From: Lachnospiraceae bacterium
Lineage (GTDB): Bacteria; Bacillota; Clostridia; Lachnospirales; Lachnospiraceae
Assembly: GCA_015057205.1 (NCBI GenBank)
Contig: SVEW01000064.1
Location: forward strand, 1-13,455
Reading direction: 5' to 3'
DNA: 13,455 nucleotides
Position numbers and translations under genes: made by a program. Positions 1 through 6,568 of the stretch are shown one piece after another (within the stretch, counting starts at the first letter, position 1; each line of letters opens with the position of its first letter). The notes under the pieces are model-generated. The model was given only the letters and a program-made list of their open reading frames with translations, did not search any database and was not told the origin of the DNA.

Positions 1-12
1 TCACCAAAATAA

Positions 13-1092
13 CTACACGATCACCCCACCGAGAGCCACATAGTCATCTCTATATAGCACAACTGCCTGTCCTTTCGTCACTGCCCGAACCGGTTTATCA
101 AAAACAACGTGTATGCGGTCCGTTCCGACCATGGAAACGCGGCATTTCTCACCTTGGTGTGCATACCGTATTTTTCCTACAAACTCTTCGACACCATCAA
201 TTCTTTCCACACCCATAAAATTCACTTTTTCTGCATAAAGTTCCGTAGTGAATACATCTTCTGCTTCACCAATGACTACCTCATTGGTTTCAGGACATAT
301 GTCCACAACAAAGACTGGGTGTCCCATGGAAAGATTTAATCCCTTTCGCTGCCCAATGGTATAATGTGTAATCCCCTTGTGTTTACCAATCACATTACCA
401 TTGAGATCCACAAAATTTCCCGGGCCCGGCACTTTTTCTTTAGCCTCACGCTCAATAAAGCCGGCATAATCATTATCCGGCACAAAACAAATCTCCTGAC
501 TATCCGGTTTATGTGCCACCGGAAGTGCCTGCTTTTCTGCTATTTTACGCACTTCCTCCTTCGGGTAATCACCAATTGGCATCAGCGTATGCGCCAACTG
601 CGCCTGTGTCAGGTTATATAATGCATAGGTTTGGTCTTTCGCCGCCGTCTTAGAATTAGCAATTGCCAGTCTTCCATTTGGAAGTTTCTTTATTCTTGCG
701 TAATGTCCGGTTGCAATATAGTCGGCCCCGATGTCCAGACTTCTTTTTAAAAGTGCCTCCCACTTAACATACCGGTTGCATGCAATACAAGGATTAGGCG
801 TTCTTCCATGAATGTATTCATCCACAAAATAATCCATCACCGCTTCCCTAAACTCCTTTTTGAAATTCATAACATAGTATGGAATTTTTAATACTTGTGC
901 AACGCGTCTGGCATCTTCCACTGCGCTTAATCCACAGCATCCGCCATTACTTTCCATATCAAACTCATCTTCATCCTGCCAGATCTGCATGGTAACGCCG
1001 ATGACATCGTATCCTTGTTCTTTTAATAAAAAGGCTGCCACGGAGGAGTCAACTCCTCCGGACATGCCCACCACTACTTTTTTCTTATCCAT
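13..1092 (-). CDS. mnmA: tRNA-specific 2-thiouridylase MnmA
   Basis: MnmA activates U34 of tRNA Lys, Glu and Gln with ATP and inserts sulfur to form s2U34, in the cytosol. The 359-residue length is normal for the family. The N-terminal PP-loop SGGVDS lies at residues 11-16. The two catalytic cysteines are recognisable: C102 in NPCIACN and C202 in DSQEICFV. The tRNA/ATP motifs ATGHYARI (about 127-134) and KDQTYALYNL (about 152-161) are present, and the GGCCGLSAVEDARRVA stretch (residues 50-65) is typical of clostridial MnmA. It is the last gene of the Rrf2-nifS-nifU-mnmA run, starting only 3 bases after the nifU stop, so it is almost certainly co-transcribed and receives sulfur from the adjacent desulfurase. 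Its stop codon is 12 bases from the window edge, so any downstream terminator is out of view. No defects are visible. Confidence 0.97.
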   Translation of the reverse strand: MDKKKVVVGMSGGVDSSVAAFLLKEQGYDVIGVTMQIWQDEDEFDMESNGGCCGLSAVEDARRVAQVLKIPYYVMNFKKEFREAVMDYFVDEYIHGRTPNPCIACNRYVKWEALLKRSLDIGADYIATGHYARIKKLPNGRLAIANSKTAAKDQTYALYNLTQAQLAHTLMPIGDYPKEEVRKIAEKQALPVAHKPDSQEICFVPDNDYAGFIEREAKEKVPGPGNFVDLNGNVIGKHKGITHYTIGQRKGLNLSMGHPVFVVDICPETNEVVIGEAEDVFTTELYAEKVNFMGVERIDGVEEFVGKIRYAHQGEKCRVSMVGTDRIHVVFDKPVRAVTKGQAVVLYRDDYVALGGVIV

Positions 1093-1095
1093 AAA

Positions 1096-1533
1096 TTAAT
1101 AATCTTCTTCTTCTTCGCCTTCACTGATATCATTCTTTGGTTTCTCAAGTCCTTCAATCTTAATGCCATTCTTCTCAGCATAATCCCACAAAGCCGCGTG
1201 AATTGCTTCTTCTGCAAGCAAGGAACAATGCACTTTTACCGGTGGAAGCCCATCAAGTGCTTCCATAACCGCCTTATTGGTTACCTCTAACGCCTGCTGA
1301 ATGGTCTTACCCATAACAAGCTCCGTTGCCATACTGCTTGTTGCAACAGCCGCCCCGCAACCAAAGGTCTTAAATTTGCAATCACGAATAATGCCATTCT
1401 CATCAATATCGAGATACATACGCATAATATCGCCACATTTTGCATTTCCAACAGTTCCTACGCCGCTGGCATTCTCAATTTCCCCAACATTTCTTGGATT
1501 CTGAAAGTGATCCATAACCTTTTCACTATACAT
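1096..1533 (-). CDS. nifU: Fe-S cluster assembly scaffold, NifU/IscU-type
   Basis: This U-type scaffold protein assembles [2Fe-2S]/[4Fe-4S] clusters from sulfur delivered by cysteine desulfurase and passes them to apoproteins. The three conserved ligand cysteines are C33 (NAKCGD, with the conserved Asp35), C59 (TFGCGAA) and C103 (KVHCSLLAEEA), matching the IscU spacing closely. An extra C52 is present. At 145 residues it is a single IscU-like domain followed by a short, very acidic tail (residues 138-145) of a kind seen in clostridial NifU-like proteins. It lacks the C-terminal Nfu domain of true nitrogen-fixation NifU, and nothing nearby suggests nitrogen fixation, so a general Fe-S role is inferred. 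It begins 24 bases after nifS with an AGGAGG ribosome binding site. Confidence 0.95.
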   Translation of the reverse strand: MYSEKVMDHFQNPRNVGEIENASGVGTVGNAKCGDIMRMYLDIDENGIIRDCKFKTFGCGAAVATSSMATELVMGKTIQQALEVTNKAVMEALDGLPPVKVHCSLLAEEAIHAALWDYAEKNGIKIEGLEKPKNDISEGEEEEDY

Positions 1534-1557
1534 GAAAAATTCCTCCTAGTATATCTT

Positions 1558-2742
1558 TTATTTCTGTTTTTTTATAAAATCTTCGTAGAGCGGTGACATC
1601 TGACGTAAGCGCTCAATTATTTTAACAAGCTCATCTACGGTATAATCAATGTCATCTCTGGTTGTTTCATCGCTCAATGTTAAGCGCAATGATCCATGTG
1701 CTATTTCATGAGGCAATCCAATTGCCAAAAGCACATGAGACGGGTCCAAAGAACCGGATGTACATGCTGATCCGGAAGATCCACAAATTCCCTTCTGATC
1801 AAGCATAATCAGCATGGATTCTCCCTCGATAAAACGGAAGCATACATTCACGTTGTTTGGTAACCGATGCACTCTGCTACCGTTAATCTTAACGTGTGGA
1901 ATCTCCTTCTCAATACGCGCCATCAAATAATCACGCAGCTCCGTCTCTTTTTGCATACGCTCTTTCATCGACTTCCTTGCAAGCTCACATGCCTTTCCAA
2001 AGCCCACAATTCCCGGAATATTCTCGGTACCGGCACGTCTCTTTCTTTCCTGTGCACCACCATGAACAAAGGAGCGAATCTTAACTCCTTTACGGATATA
2101 AAGCATTCCGATTCCCTTCGGTCCGTTCAATTTATGTCCGCTGGCACTCAGCATGTCAATATTCATCTCATCCACATTGATTGGCACCTGACCAAATGCC
2201 TGCACTGCATCCGTATGGAATAAAATACCATGTTCCCGTGCAATAGCTCCAATTTCCTTAATCGGCTCAATGGTTCCGATTTCGTTGTTGGCAAACATCA
2301 CAGAAATCAATATTGTGGTTGGACGAATAGCTGCTTTTAGCTGCTCTAAATCCACTACGCCTTCTTCATCCACGTCCAAATAGGTTACTTCAAATCCCTG
2401 TTTCTCAAGATATTCACAGGTATGAAGAATTGCATGGTGTTCTATCTTAGAGGTAATAATATGATTTCCTTTTTCCTTCATAAGTTCTGCAGTCGCTTTG
2501 AGCGCCCAGTTATCTGATTCGCTTCCACCTGCAGTAAAATAAATCTCTTCCGGCTTAGCACCGATTACATTTGCAACCTGCTCTCTTGCATTCGTCAATG
2601 CTTCTTTCGCTTCGGCTCCCACCGAATAAACCGCTGAAGCATTCCCATAATGCTCCGTAAAAAATGGAAGCATTGCTTCTACAACCTCCGGACGAACTTT
2701 CGTCGTTGCCGCATTGTCCAAATAAATTACTTTCTGTCCCAT
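1558..2742 (-). CDS. nifS: Cysteine desulfurase, NifS/IscS family
   Basis: This PLP-dependent enzyme converts L-cysteine to L-alanine and a protein-bound persulfide, the sulfur source for Fe-S assembly and for tRNA thiolation by MnmA. It has 394 residues, normal for the family. The PLP lysine is K204 in SASGHKLNGPKG, with supporting residues H103 (EHHAIL) and D178 (FHTDAVQ). The catalytic loop cysteine is C327 in SSGSACTSG; this longer loop is the group I (NifS/IscS) form rather than the SufS form. The protein starts 1 base after the Rrf2 stop, so expression is tied to the regulator. The neighbours nifU and mnmA are the expected sulfur acceptors. Whether it is called nifS or iscS is a matter of naming, and no nitrogenase genes are visible. 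Confidence 0.96.
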   Translation of the reverse strand: MGQKVIYLDNAATTKVRPEVVEAMLPFFTEHYGNASAVYSVGAEAKEALTNAREQVANVIGAKPEEIYFTAGGSESDNWALKATAELMKEKGNHIITSKIEHHAILHTCEYLEKQGFEVTYLDVDEEGVVDLEQLKAAIRPTTILISVMFANNEIGTIEPIKEIGAIAREHGILFHTDAVQAFGQVPINVDEMNIDMLSASGHKLNGPKGIGMLYIRKGVKIRSFVHGGAQERKRRAGTENIPGIVGFGKACELARKSMKERMQKETELRDYLMARIEKEIPHVKINGSRVHRLPNNVNVCFRFIEGESMLIMLDQKGICGSSGSACTSGSLDPSHVLLAIGLPHEIAHGSLRLTLSDETTRDDIDYTVDELVKIIERLRQMSPLYEDFIKKQK

Positions 2743-2743
2743 A

Positions 2744-3184
2744 TTACTTTCCTTCCTTCTGCGCCTTCCGGCTTTCTTCTACTAACTCATTAATAAATAT
2801 ATTATTTACGGTTTCATTAATACTATCGTTGATTCGCTTCCATACAATCCAGCTGGAGCAGCACGGTTGCGATTCACATCCGCTCACTCCTGGTTGTTCC
2901 TGTCCTACGCAGTTCACCGGCATCAATTCTCCTTCTAAGGCCCGCAAAACATCGCCTACAGAAATCTCACTGGCCGGCTTCGTTAACACGTATCCACCGC
3001 TGGCTCCTCGCACGCTCTCAATCAAACCGGCCTTCTTAACCTTAGTCATAAGCTGTTCCAAATAACTTATAGACAAATCCTGTCGCTTGGCAACACTGGC
3101 AAGCGATACCGGTTCTTCTTCCGAATACATAGCAATATCTATAAACGCACGCAAACCGTATCTTCCTTTTGTAGAAAGTTTCAT
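2744..3184 (-). CDS. Rrf2-family transcriptional regulator (IscR-like)
   Basis: This is a 146-residue winged-helix regulator. The N-terminus MKLSTKGRYGLRA and the SIRGASGGY-like wing (ESVRGASGGYVL, about residues 56-67) are classic Rrf2-family features. A cysteine cluster follows at C92, C103 and C108/C109, arranged like the Fe-S ligands of IscR-type regulators. CymR-type cysteine regulators normally lack this cluster, so I infer an Fe-S-sensing repressor. As first gene of the nifS-nifU-mnmA operon it is placed for autoregulation. A perfect sigma-A promoter and a tandem operator-like repeat lie directly upstream. The start codon is supported by a GAGGATAAC ribosome binding region. An alternative is a cysteine-responsive regulator, but the cysteines argue for Fe-S. 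Confidence 0.93.
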   Translation of the reverse strand: MKLSTKGRYGLRAFIDIAMYSEEEPVSLASVAKRQDLSISYLEQLMTKVKKAGLIESVRGASGGYVLTKPASEISVGDVLRALEGELMPVNCVGQEQPGVSGCESQPCCSSWIVWKRINDSINETVNNIFINELVEESRKAQKEGK

Positions 3185-3202
3185 ACGTTATCCTCGCTTT
3201 AA

Positions 3203-3240
3203 TTCCTACTATTTTATTTCCTACTATTTTACTCGGATTT
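3203..3240 (-). promoter_or_regulatory. Tandem operator-like repeat in the Rrf2 leader
   Basis: A 14-bp sequence (TTCCTACTATTTTA on the + strand) occurs twice without mismatch at 3203-3216 and 3218-3231, a 15-base period. The upstream copy continues into ACTCGGA, so 3220-3238 forms an imperfect dyad (TCC-A-TA arms around an A/T core), the general layout of IscR/Rrf2 operators. Its position from about +1 to +35 relative to the promoter would block initiation or clearance. Binding by the encoded regulator is inferred. Confidence 0.65.
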
Positions 3241-3269
3241 ATCTTAACACTCTTTTTACCACGTGTCAA
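3241..3269 (-). promoter_or_regulatory. Sigma-A promoter of the Rrf2-nifS-nifU-mnmA operon
   Basis: On the minus strand the sequence reads TTGACA, a 17-base spacer, then TAAGAT: a perfect -35 and a one-mismatch -10 at optimal spacing. The start site should fall near 3234, giving a leader of about 50 bases that contains the operator-like repeats. This is the strongest promoter match in the window. Confidence 0.85.
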
Positions 3270-3283
3270 CAACTTTCTTTTGT

Positions 3284-3337
3284 AAAAAAGAAGCACCCTT
3301 TTGCTACCACCATCATAGCAATCGGATACTTCTTTTT
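3284..3337 (-). terminator. Intrinsic terminator after the sigma/anti-sigma operon
   Basis: In the minus-strand RNA a 14-bp stem (3324-3337 with 3285-3298, including G-U pairs) ends in a run of U. The top of the hairpin closes again with a 6-bp helix TTGCTA/TAGCAA. It sits between the anti-sigma stop codon and the Rrf2 promoter, so it insulates the two operons. Confidence 0.82.
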
Positions 3338-3340
3338 CCC

Positions 3341-4367
3341 TTATTTATGAACCGAAAACTCGATATCGCCAATGCACAGAGCTTTTATTTCCTTTACGTC
3401 CAAAAACAATTTTTCATTTCCATAAAAGCCTTCTGCCCGCCAATGAAGCTTCGCATTGTCATCATCCGAAAACACACAGGACTGCATTGACAACTCCACG
3501 TTTCTGCCATCCTGTAGCTGCAATCTCCAGGGAACACTTTCCAAGAGATGCCATTTTTTTCATAGGCAATCCGCTACGCTCTGTTCCTGTACAAACCATT
3601 TGAAAACCGAAGGGCGAAACCGTCAGTTCCTCTATAAGAACCTCTGCATTTCGATTTTTACGGCTATCCCATAGTTTCACAATCTGATTATGGGCAATTC
3701 TTTGACTTCCATCCTCCGCCTGTGCAAATGGAATTCGAAAATCCCATTCGCCTTCTTCCAACGTCGAGACCGTTTCACCCAAATTGCAGATATCGGTAAG
3801 GCGAATCATCACTTGCTTTGGCTGCGTCATATCCGCCCGCCAATGCCGAATCACCGCAACCTGTAACCCCTGTCCTTTTTGTTTTACAGTAAGATCCTCT
3901 CCGCCGCAGGTCAGCTCTGTCCCCGTCTCATCAAGAATCGCTACGTCCGCAAAGCCAACCTCCTGTTCACCGTTTCCGGTAATGGCTTTTCCATCCTCAC
4001 TTTTTAACGAGAATAACAATGCGCAATTTTGTGAATCACGCAGCACCCCATCAAGCGTCACGCAGACGCCGTTTGCCGTAACCGTCTCACCAATACTTTG
4101 TCCCACATTCTCAGCAAGCTGTTCTCCGCCCTGTGACAGGGTAAACACCTTTGCAAAAATCTCTGTAACCGGCTTCAAAACGCCGGCCGCATAAGCGCCG
4201 CCGCCCCCAACCAAAACAATCACAAATACTGCGACTGCAATTCTAACCAAATTCCGGTGTGCACGCCTCTTTTCTTCTTCCCGCTTCCGGCAAATCCGTT
4301 GCCAGGTCAAATTCTTAGGTGCTTTCACTTCAGAAAATGCCTGTAAATACTCTTCTCTTTCCGTCAT
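3341..4367 (-). CDS. DUF4179-type membrane anti-sigma factor, frameshifted near C-terminus
   Basis: This is the probable anti-sigma partner of the ECF sigma factor immediately upstream; the two overlap as ATGA (4364-4367). A cytosolic N-terminus (residues 1-40, highly charged, likely sigma-binding) precedes one transmembrane segment at about 41-63. An extracytoplasmic beta-rich region then resembles the DUF4179/DUF5643 proteins of Firmicutes. The reading frame from 4367 continues in frame only to 3462 (301 residues), ending in an unrelated 30-residue tail. Removing one base from the A7 run at 3554-3560 (codons 269-271, MKK) joins it to the frame ending at 3341. That gives 341 residues with a coherent C-terminus (…VKEIKALCIGDIEFSV). 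Options are a recent mutation, a sequencing error in a homopolymer, or slippage on A7. Domain assignment is by resemblance and is moderately sure. Confidence 0.8.
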
Positions 4368-4849
4368 ATCGTTGCTCCTTCCAATTTCACTCTCAACATG
4401 GCGCGGCCACGTGACAAACGCATTTTCACGCTTCCTTCGGAAACGTTCAAAATCTGCGCGATCTCTTTCACCGAATAATCCTCGTAATAAAACAGATGAA
4501 TCACAATACGATATTTCTCCGGTAATTTCATCACATCTTCAAACAGTTCAGCACTCTCCGGCGTCTCAAATGTCATTGATTCCATGTACTCCTCATAAGA
4601 AACCCGGTTCCGCCACCAAAATGTTCTTCGCACATTTTTGGCTTTATTGATTGCCACGCGCAAAAGCCATGCCTTCTTGTGTTCTTCGCTCTCGAACTTA
4701 GCCCGTCTTAAGTAAAAGGTTAAAAAGGTGTCCTGTACCACATCCTCCGCATCCGAAGCATTTCTGCAGACGGAAAATGCTGACGCGAACAAAGAATCAC
4801 GATACTGCTTCACCAGCTCATCCATTTCGGTATTCCACGTATCCTCCAT
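4364..4849 (-). CDS. ECF-type RNA polymerase sigma factor (sigma-70 family)
   Basis: This is a 161-residue extracytoplasmic-function sigma factor that would redirect RNA polymerase to a stress or envelope regulon. Region 2 spans about residues 10-80, with the characteristic DAEDVVQDTFLTFY (33-46) and the AWLLRVAINKAKN core-binding/-10 helix (60-72). Region 4 spans about 100-155, with LPEKYRIVIHLFYYEDYS and a helix-turn-helix VKEIAQILNVSEGSVKMRL. There is no region 1.1 or 3, as expected for ECF factors. The start is set by GGAGG at 4856-4860, six bases upstream. The gene overlaps the downstream membrane anti-sigma gene by four bases, so sigma and inhibitor are made together. The trigger is unknown, and the physiological group cannot be named from sequence alone. 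Confidence 0.94.
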   Translation of the reverse strand: MEDTWNTEMDELVKQYRDSLFASAFSVCRNASDAEDVVQDTFLTFYLRRAKFESEEHKKAWLLRVAINKAKNVRRTFWWRNRVSYEEYMESMTFETPESAELFEDVMKLPEKYRIVIHLFYYEDYSVKEIAQILNVSEGSVKMRLSRGRAMLRVKLEGATI

Positions 4850-4869
4850 AATAAACCTCCTTCACCAAG

Positions 4870-4899
4870 CATACACATGAGAGCCTCGAAAGGTAACAA
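4870..4899 (-). promoter_or_regulatory. Possible autoregulatory ECF promoter upstream of the sigma gene
   Basis: The minus strand reads TTGTTACC (4892-4899), a short spacer, then TGTATG (4870-4875), about 20 bases before the sigma start codon. The AAC/TTACC-type -35 resembles ECF promoters, but the -10 lacks a clear CGT core, so the match is weak. No convincing sigma-A promoter is seen for this operon, which favours self-activation by inference. Confidence 0.35.
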
Positions 4900-4916
4900 C
4901 AAAATCCTTGCGGACC

Positions 4917-4941
4917 TTTTTGTAATACTATATTACAAAAA
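4917..4941. repeat. 25-bp inverted repeat with 11-bp perfect arms
   Basis: The arms TTTTTGTAATA (4917-4927) and TATTACAAAAA (4931-4941) are perfect inverted complements around CTA. The repeat sits between the terminator of the candidate non-coding RNA, whose U tract it overlaps, and the possible ECF promoter. It could be a regulator binding site or part of a bidirectional terminator; the A/T-rich stem is weak as RNA. Confidence 0.6.
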
Positions 4942-4967
4942 AAATCCCCACATACACATGTGAGGAT
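4937..4967 (-). terminator. Strong intrinsic terminator of the candidate ncRNA
   Basis: In the minus-strand RNA a 10-bp stem (4958-4967 pairing with 4944-4953, one G-U pair) with a 4-base loop is followed by eight U residues (4944-4937). There is no protein gene upstream within 380 bases, so it must end an untranslated transcript. Confidence 0.88.
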
Positions 4968-5224
4968 CCCAAAGCACACTCCTTCAAGTGAAAGTACACC
5001 AAGCTTTCACTCTCAAAATATGCTCTGCATTGTAAGCCACAAAGTTACTCCGTGGTAATCTGATTGCTCATTGACATGGTTCGAAATATCGGGTTTCATA
5101 CTTCTCGTCCATTCTGGTAGCGTCACTTCTTGCAGTCAAACAACTCCTAGAAGCCATCTTATACTTGGGACAGCTTCTCAAGGATATACCACCCCAATAC
5201 ATTTGATTTCTTCATTAACTTACA
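4937..5224 (-). ncRNA. Candidate structured non-coding RNA (~290 nt), family not identified
   Basis: The stretch between the efp terminator and the sigma operon has no plausible reading frame, but it has the parts of an independent RNA gene: a promoter (TACACA, 17 bases, TATAGT at 5231-5259) and a strong terminator at 4937-4967. Between them are helices visible by eye. CCT(TG)AGAAGC at 5173-5183 pairs with GCTTCTAGG at 5146-5154. GTGAAAG/CTTTCAC closes a hairpin at 4988-5010. CTGCA (5131-5135) can pair with TGCAG (5025-5029) to enclose a branched middle. It is not tmRNA, RNase P or SRP RNA, as none of their signature motifs is seen. The ends do not pair into the long rod of 6S RNA. A known clostridial structured RNA class such as raiA is possible, but I cannot confirm it. 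The start position is inferred from the promoter. Confidence 0.6.
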
Positions 5225-5230
5225 ATTAAA

Positions 5231-5259
5231 ACTATAACACAGATTGAATTATTTGTGTA
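5231..5259 (-). promoter_or_regulatory. Promoter of the candidate ncRNA
   Basis: The minus strand reads TACACA (-35, four of six consensus bases), 17 bases, then TATAGT (-10, five of six). It lies downstream of the efp terminator, so it would start an independent transcript near 5224. Confidence 0.55.
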
Positions 5260-5312
5260 GGGTAAATACTCCCAAAAAACAAAGGCAATATTCTACCCCC
5301 GCAACCTGTGTA

Positions 5313-5345
5313 AATCATAAAAGCGGCCACCAAACGCAGCCGCTT
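5313..5345 (-). terminator. Intrinsic terminator of efp
   Basis: A 7-bp GC-rich stem (AAGCGGC at 5339-5345 pairing with GCCGCTT at 5321-5327 in the minus-strand RNA) with an 11-base loop is followed by an interrupted U tract (TTTTATGATTT). It begins ten bases after the efp stop codon. Confidence 0.75.
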
Positions 5346-5354
5346 ACTGATTCC

Positions 5355-5912
5355 TTAAACTCTAGAAAGATACTCACCTGTTCTGGTATCAATCTTGATT
5401 GTGTCACCCTGTTCAACGAACAAAGGAACGTTAACTGTTGCGCCTGTCTCAACAATAGCCGGCTTAGTAGCACCCTGTGCGGTATCGCCCTTGAAGCCCG
5501 GTTCTGTCTCTGTAATCTGTAATTCTACAAACAATGGTGGTTCTACAGCAAATACGTTGCCATTGTGAGAACAAATCTTAACCATCTCATTGTCTTTAAC
5601 AAACTTCAATGCATCACCAATTGCATCCTGGTTCAAACCAATCTGCTCATAGGTCTCTAAGTTCATAAAGTAGAACAAATCACCATCGTTGTAAAGGTAC
5701 TGCATATCGTTACGCTCAATACGTGCCTGTGGACATTTCTCAGTCGGACGGAAAGATTTCTCAATAACTCCTCCGTTCTTAATATCTTTTAACTTTGTAC
5801 GAACAAACGCTGCACCCTTTCCTGGTTTCACGTGCTGAAATTCGATAATCTGATATACACTTGATTCATATTCAATGGTCATACCATTTCTGAAATCGCC
5901 TGCTGAAATCAT
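5355..5912 (-). CDS. efp: Translation elongation factor P
   Basis: EF-P enters the ribosomal E site and rescues stalling at polyproline stretches. The 185-residue protein has the three beta-barrel domains expected: the KOW-like N-domain (about 1-65), the OB domain (about 66-128) and the C-terminal OB domain (about 129-185, ending GEYLSRV). The domain I loop carries PGKGAAFVR, with K32 at the tip, the residue modified in Bacillus-type EF-P. The start is supported by AGGAGG upstream of the ATG. A near-perfect sigma-A promoter lies between it and yqeG, and a terminator follows, so it can be expressed as a single gene. The neighbour yqeG is a common companion in clostridia. Confidence 0.97.
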   Translation of the reverse strand: MISAGDFRNGMTIEYESSVYQIIEFQHVKPGKGAAFVRTKLKDIKNGGVIEKSFRPTEKCPQARIERNDMQYLYNDGDLFYFMNLETYEQIGLNQDAIGDALKFVKDNEMVKICSHNGNVFAVEPPLFVELQITETEPGFKGDTAQGATKPAIVETGATVNVPLFVEQGDTIKIDTRTGEYLSRV

Positions 5913-5956
5913 GTAATTTCCTCCTAATCTTCTTTTGCAATAAGCATTCTTTCAAA

Positions 5957-5985
5957 ATTATATACTAATTTGCCAATAATTTCAA
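5957..5985 (-). promoter_or_regulatory. Sigma-A promoter of efp
   Basis: The minus strand reads TTGAAA, a 17-base spacer, then TATAAT: one mismatch at -35 and a perfect -10. The predicted start is near 5950, giving a leader of about 38 bases. The -35 lies just after the yqeG stop codon. Confidence 0.82.
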
Positions 5986-5989
5986 GTTT

Positions 5990-6499
5990 TTAATAGAATT
6001 TTTTTCTCTTTCCTCCAAACAAAAAAAAGAGAAACATAATCGGCATCTCGAAAACACGTTTCAATAAAATGTGCTTCTCTTCCTTCGGCCCTAACTTCTT
6101 CACCATAATCACCTTTACATTGGCATTCCTTGCACCTACCACATCCGTAAACACCTGATCTCCGATAAACACGGTATTTTCCCGGTTCGTCCCAAGAATC
6201 TCCATGGCCTTCTCATAGCCATCCGGACGCGGTTTTCTGGCTTTATAAATAAAATCGACGCCAATCTGTTCGTTAAACATCTTTACCCGGCGTTCATTGT
6301 TATTCGAAAGCAAGCACACTTTAAATCCCATCTCCTGAATTTCCTTCAGAAAACGGATAGATCGTTCATCCGCCGGAGCACAATCAAACACCAATGTATT
6401 ATCGATATCAAAAATCAACCCACGATACCCTAACTCATACAAATGGGCATAATCAATATCGTAGGTACTCTTTTCCCACGCATTTGGAAATAATTTCAT
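5990..6499 (-). CDS. YqeG-family HAD IIIA-type phosphatase
   Basis: This is a small HAD-superfamily hydrolase of the YqeG group; the substrate is not established. HAD motif I is DIDNTL with D31, D33 and T35. Motif II is the Ser of CLLSNNNE, motif III is a Lys within KARKPRPDGYEKA, and motif IV is GDQVFTD. All catalytic positions are present, so it should be active. I take the ATG at 6499 (169 residues): an AAGGAG ribosome binding site stands eight bases upstream. The GTG at 6508 that would add MNR overlaps that site and is unlikely to be used. The C-terminus is hydrophobic then basic. A terminator hairpin of the preceding gene ends just before its ribosome binding site. It is adjacent to efp, as in other clostridia. 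Confidence 0.9.
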   Translation of the reverse strand: MKLFPNAWEKSTYDIDYAHLYELGYRGLIFDIDNTLVFDCAPADERSIRFLKEIQEMGFKVCLLSNNNERRVKMFNEQIGVDFIYKARKPRPDGYEKAMEILGTNRENTVFIGDQVFTDVVGARNANVKVIMVKKLGPKEEKHILLKRVFEMPIMFLFFLFGGKRKKFY

Positions 6500-6513
6500 C
6501 CTATTCACTCCTT

Positions 6514-6544
6514 AAAAAAAGCCCATGCTTCACGCATGAGCTTT
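6514..6544 (-). terminator. Intrinsic terminator between the small hypothetical gene and yqeG
   Basis: In minus-strand RNA an 11-bp stem (AAAGCTCATGC at 6534-6544 with GCATGGGCTTT at 6518-6528, one U-G pair) has a GTGAA loop and is followed by a U7 run at 6514-6520. The U run directly abuts the yqeG ribosome binding site, so yqeG expression depends on read-through or on a promoter I could not find. Confidence 0.85.
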
Positions 6545-6568
6545 TATTATACTCTCTCCAAGCTAATA

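Noticed and set aside
3042..3296. Minus-strand open frame overlapping the Rrf2 promoter and start
   Set aside because: It runs across a strong promoter, operator and the Rrf2 start in another frame; the Rrf2 frame is clearly the coding one.
4937..5224. 6S RNA
   Set aside because: The 5' and 3' parts do not pair into the long rod with a central bubble expected for 6S; still to be confirmed by a covariance search.
6506..6508. GTG start for yqeG
   Set aside because: It overlaps the AAGGAG ribosome binding site that serves the ATG at 6499.
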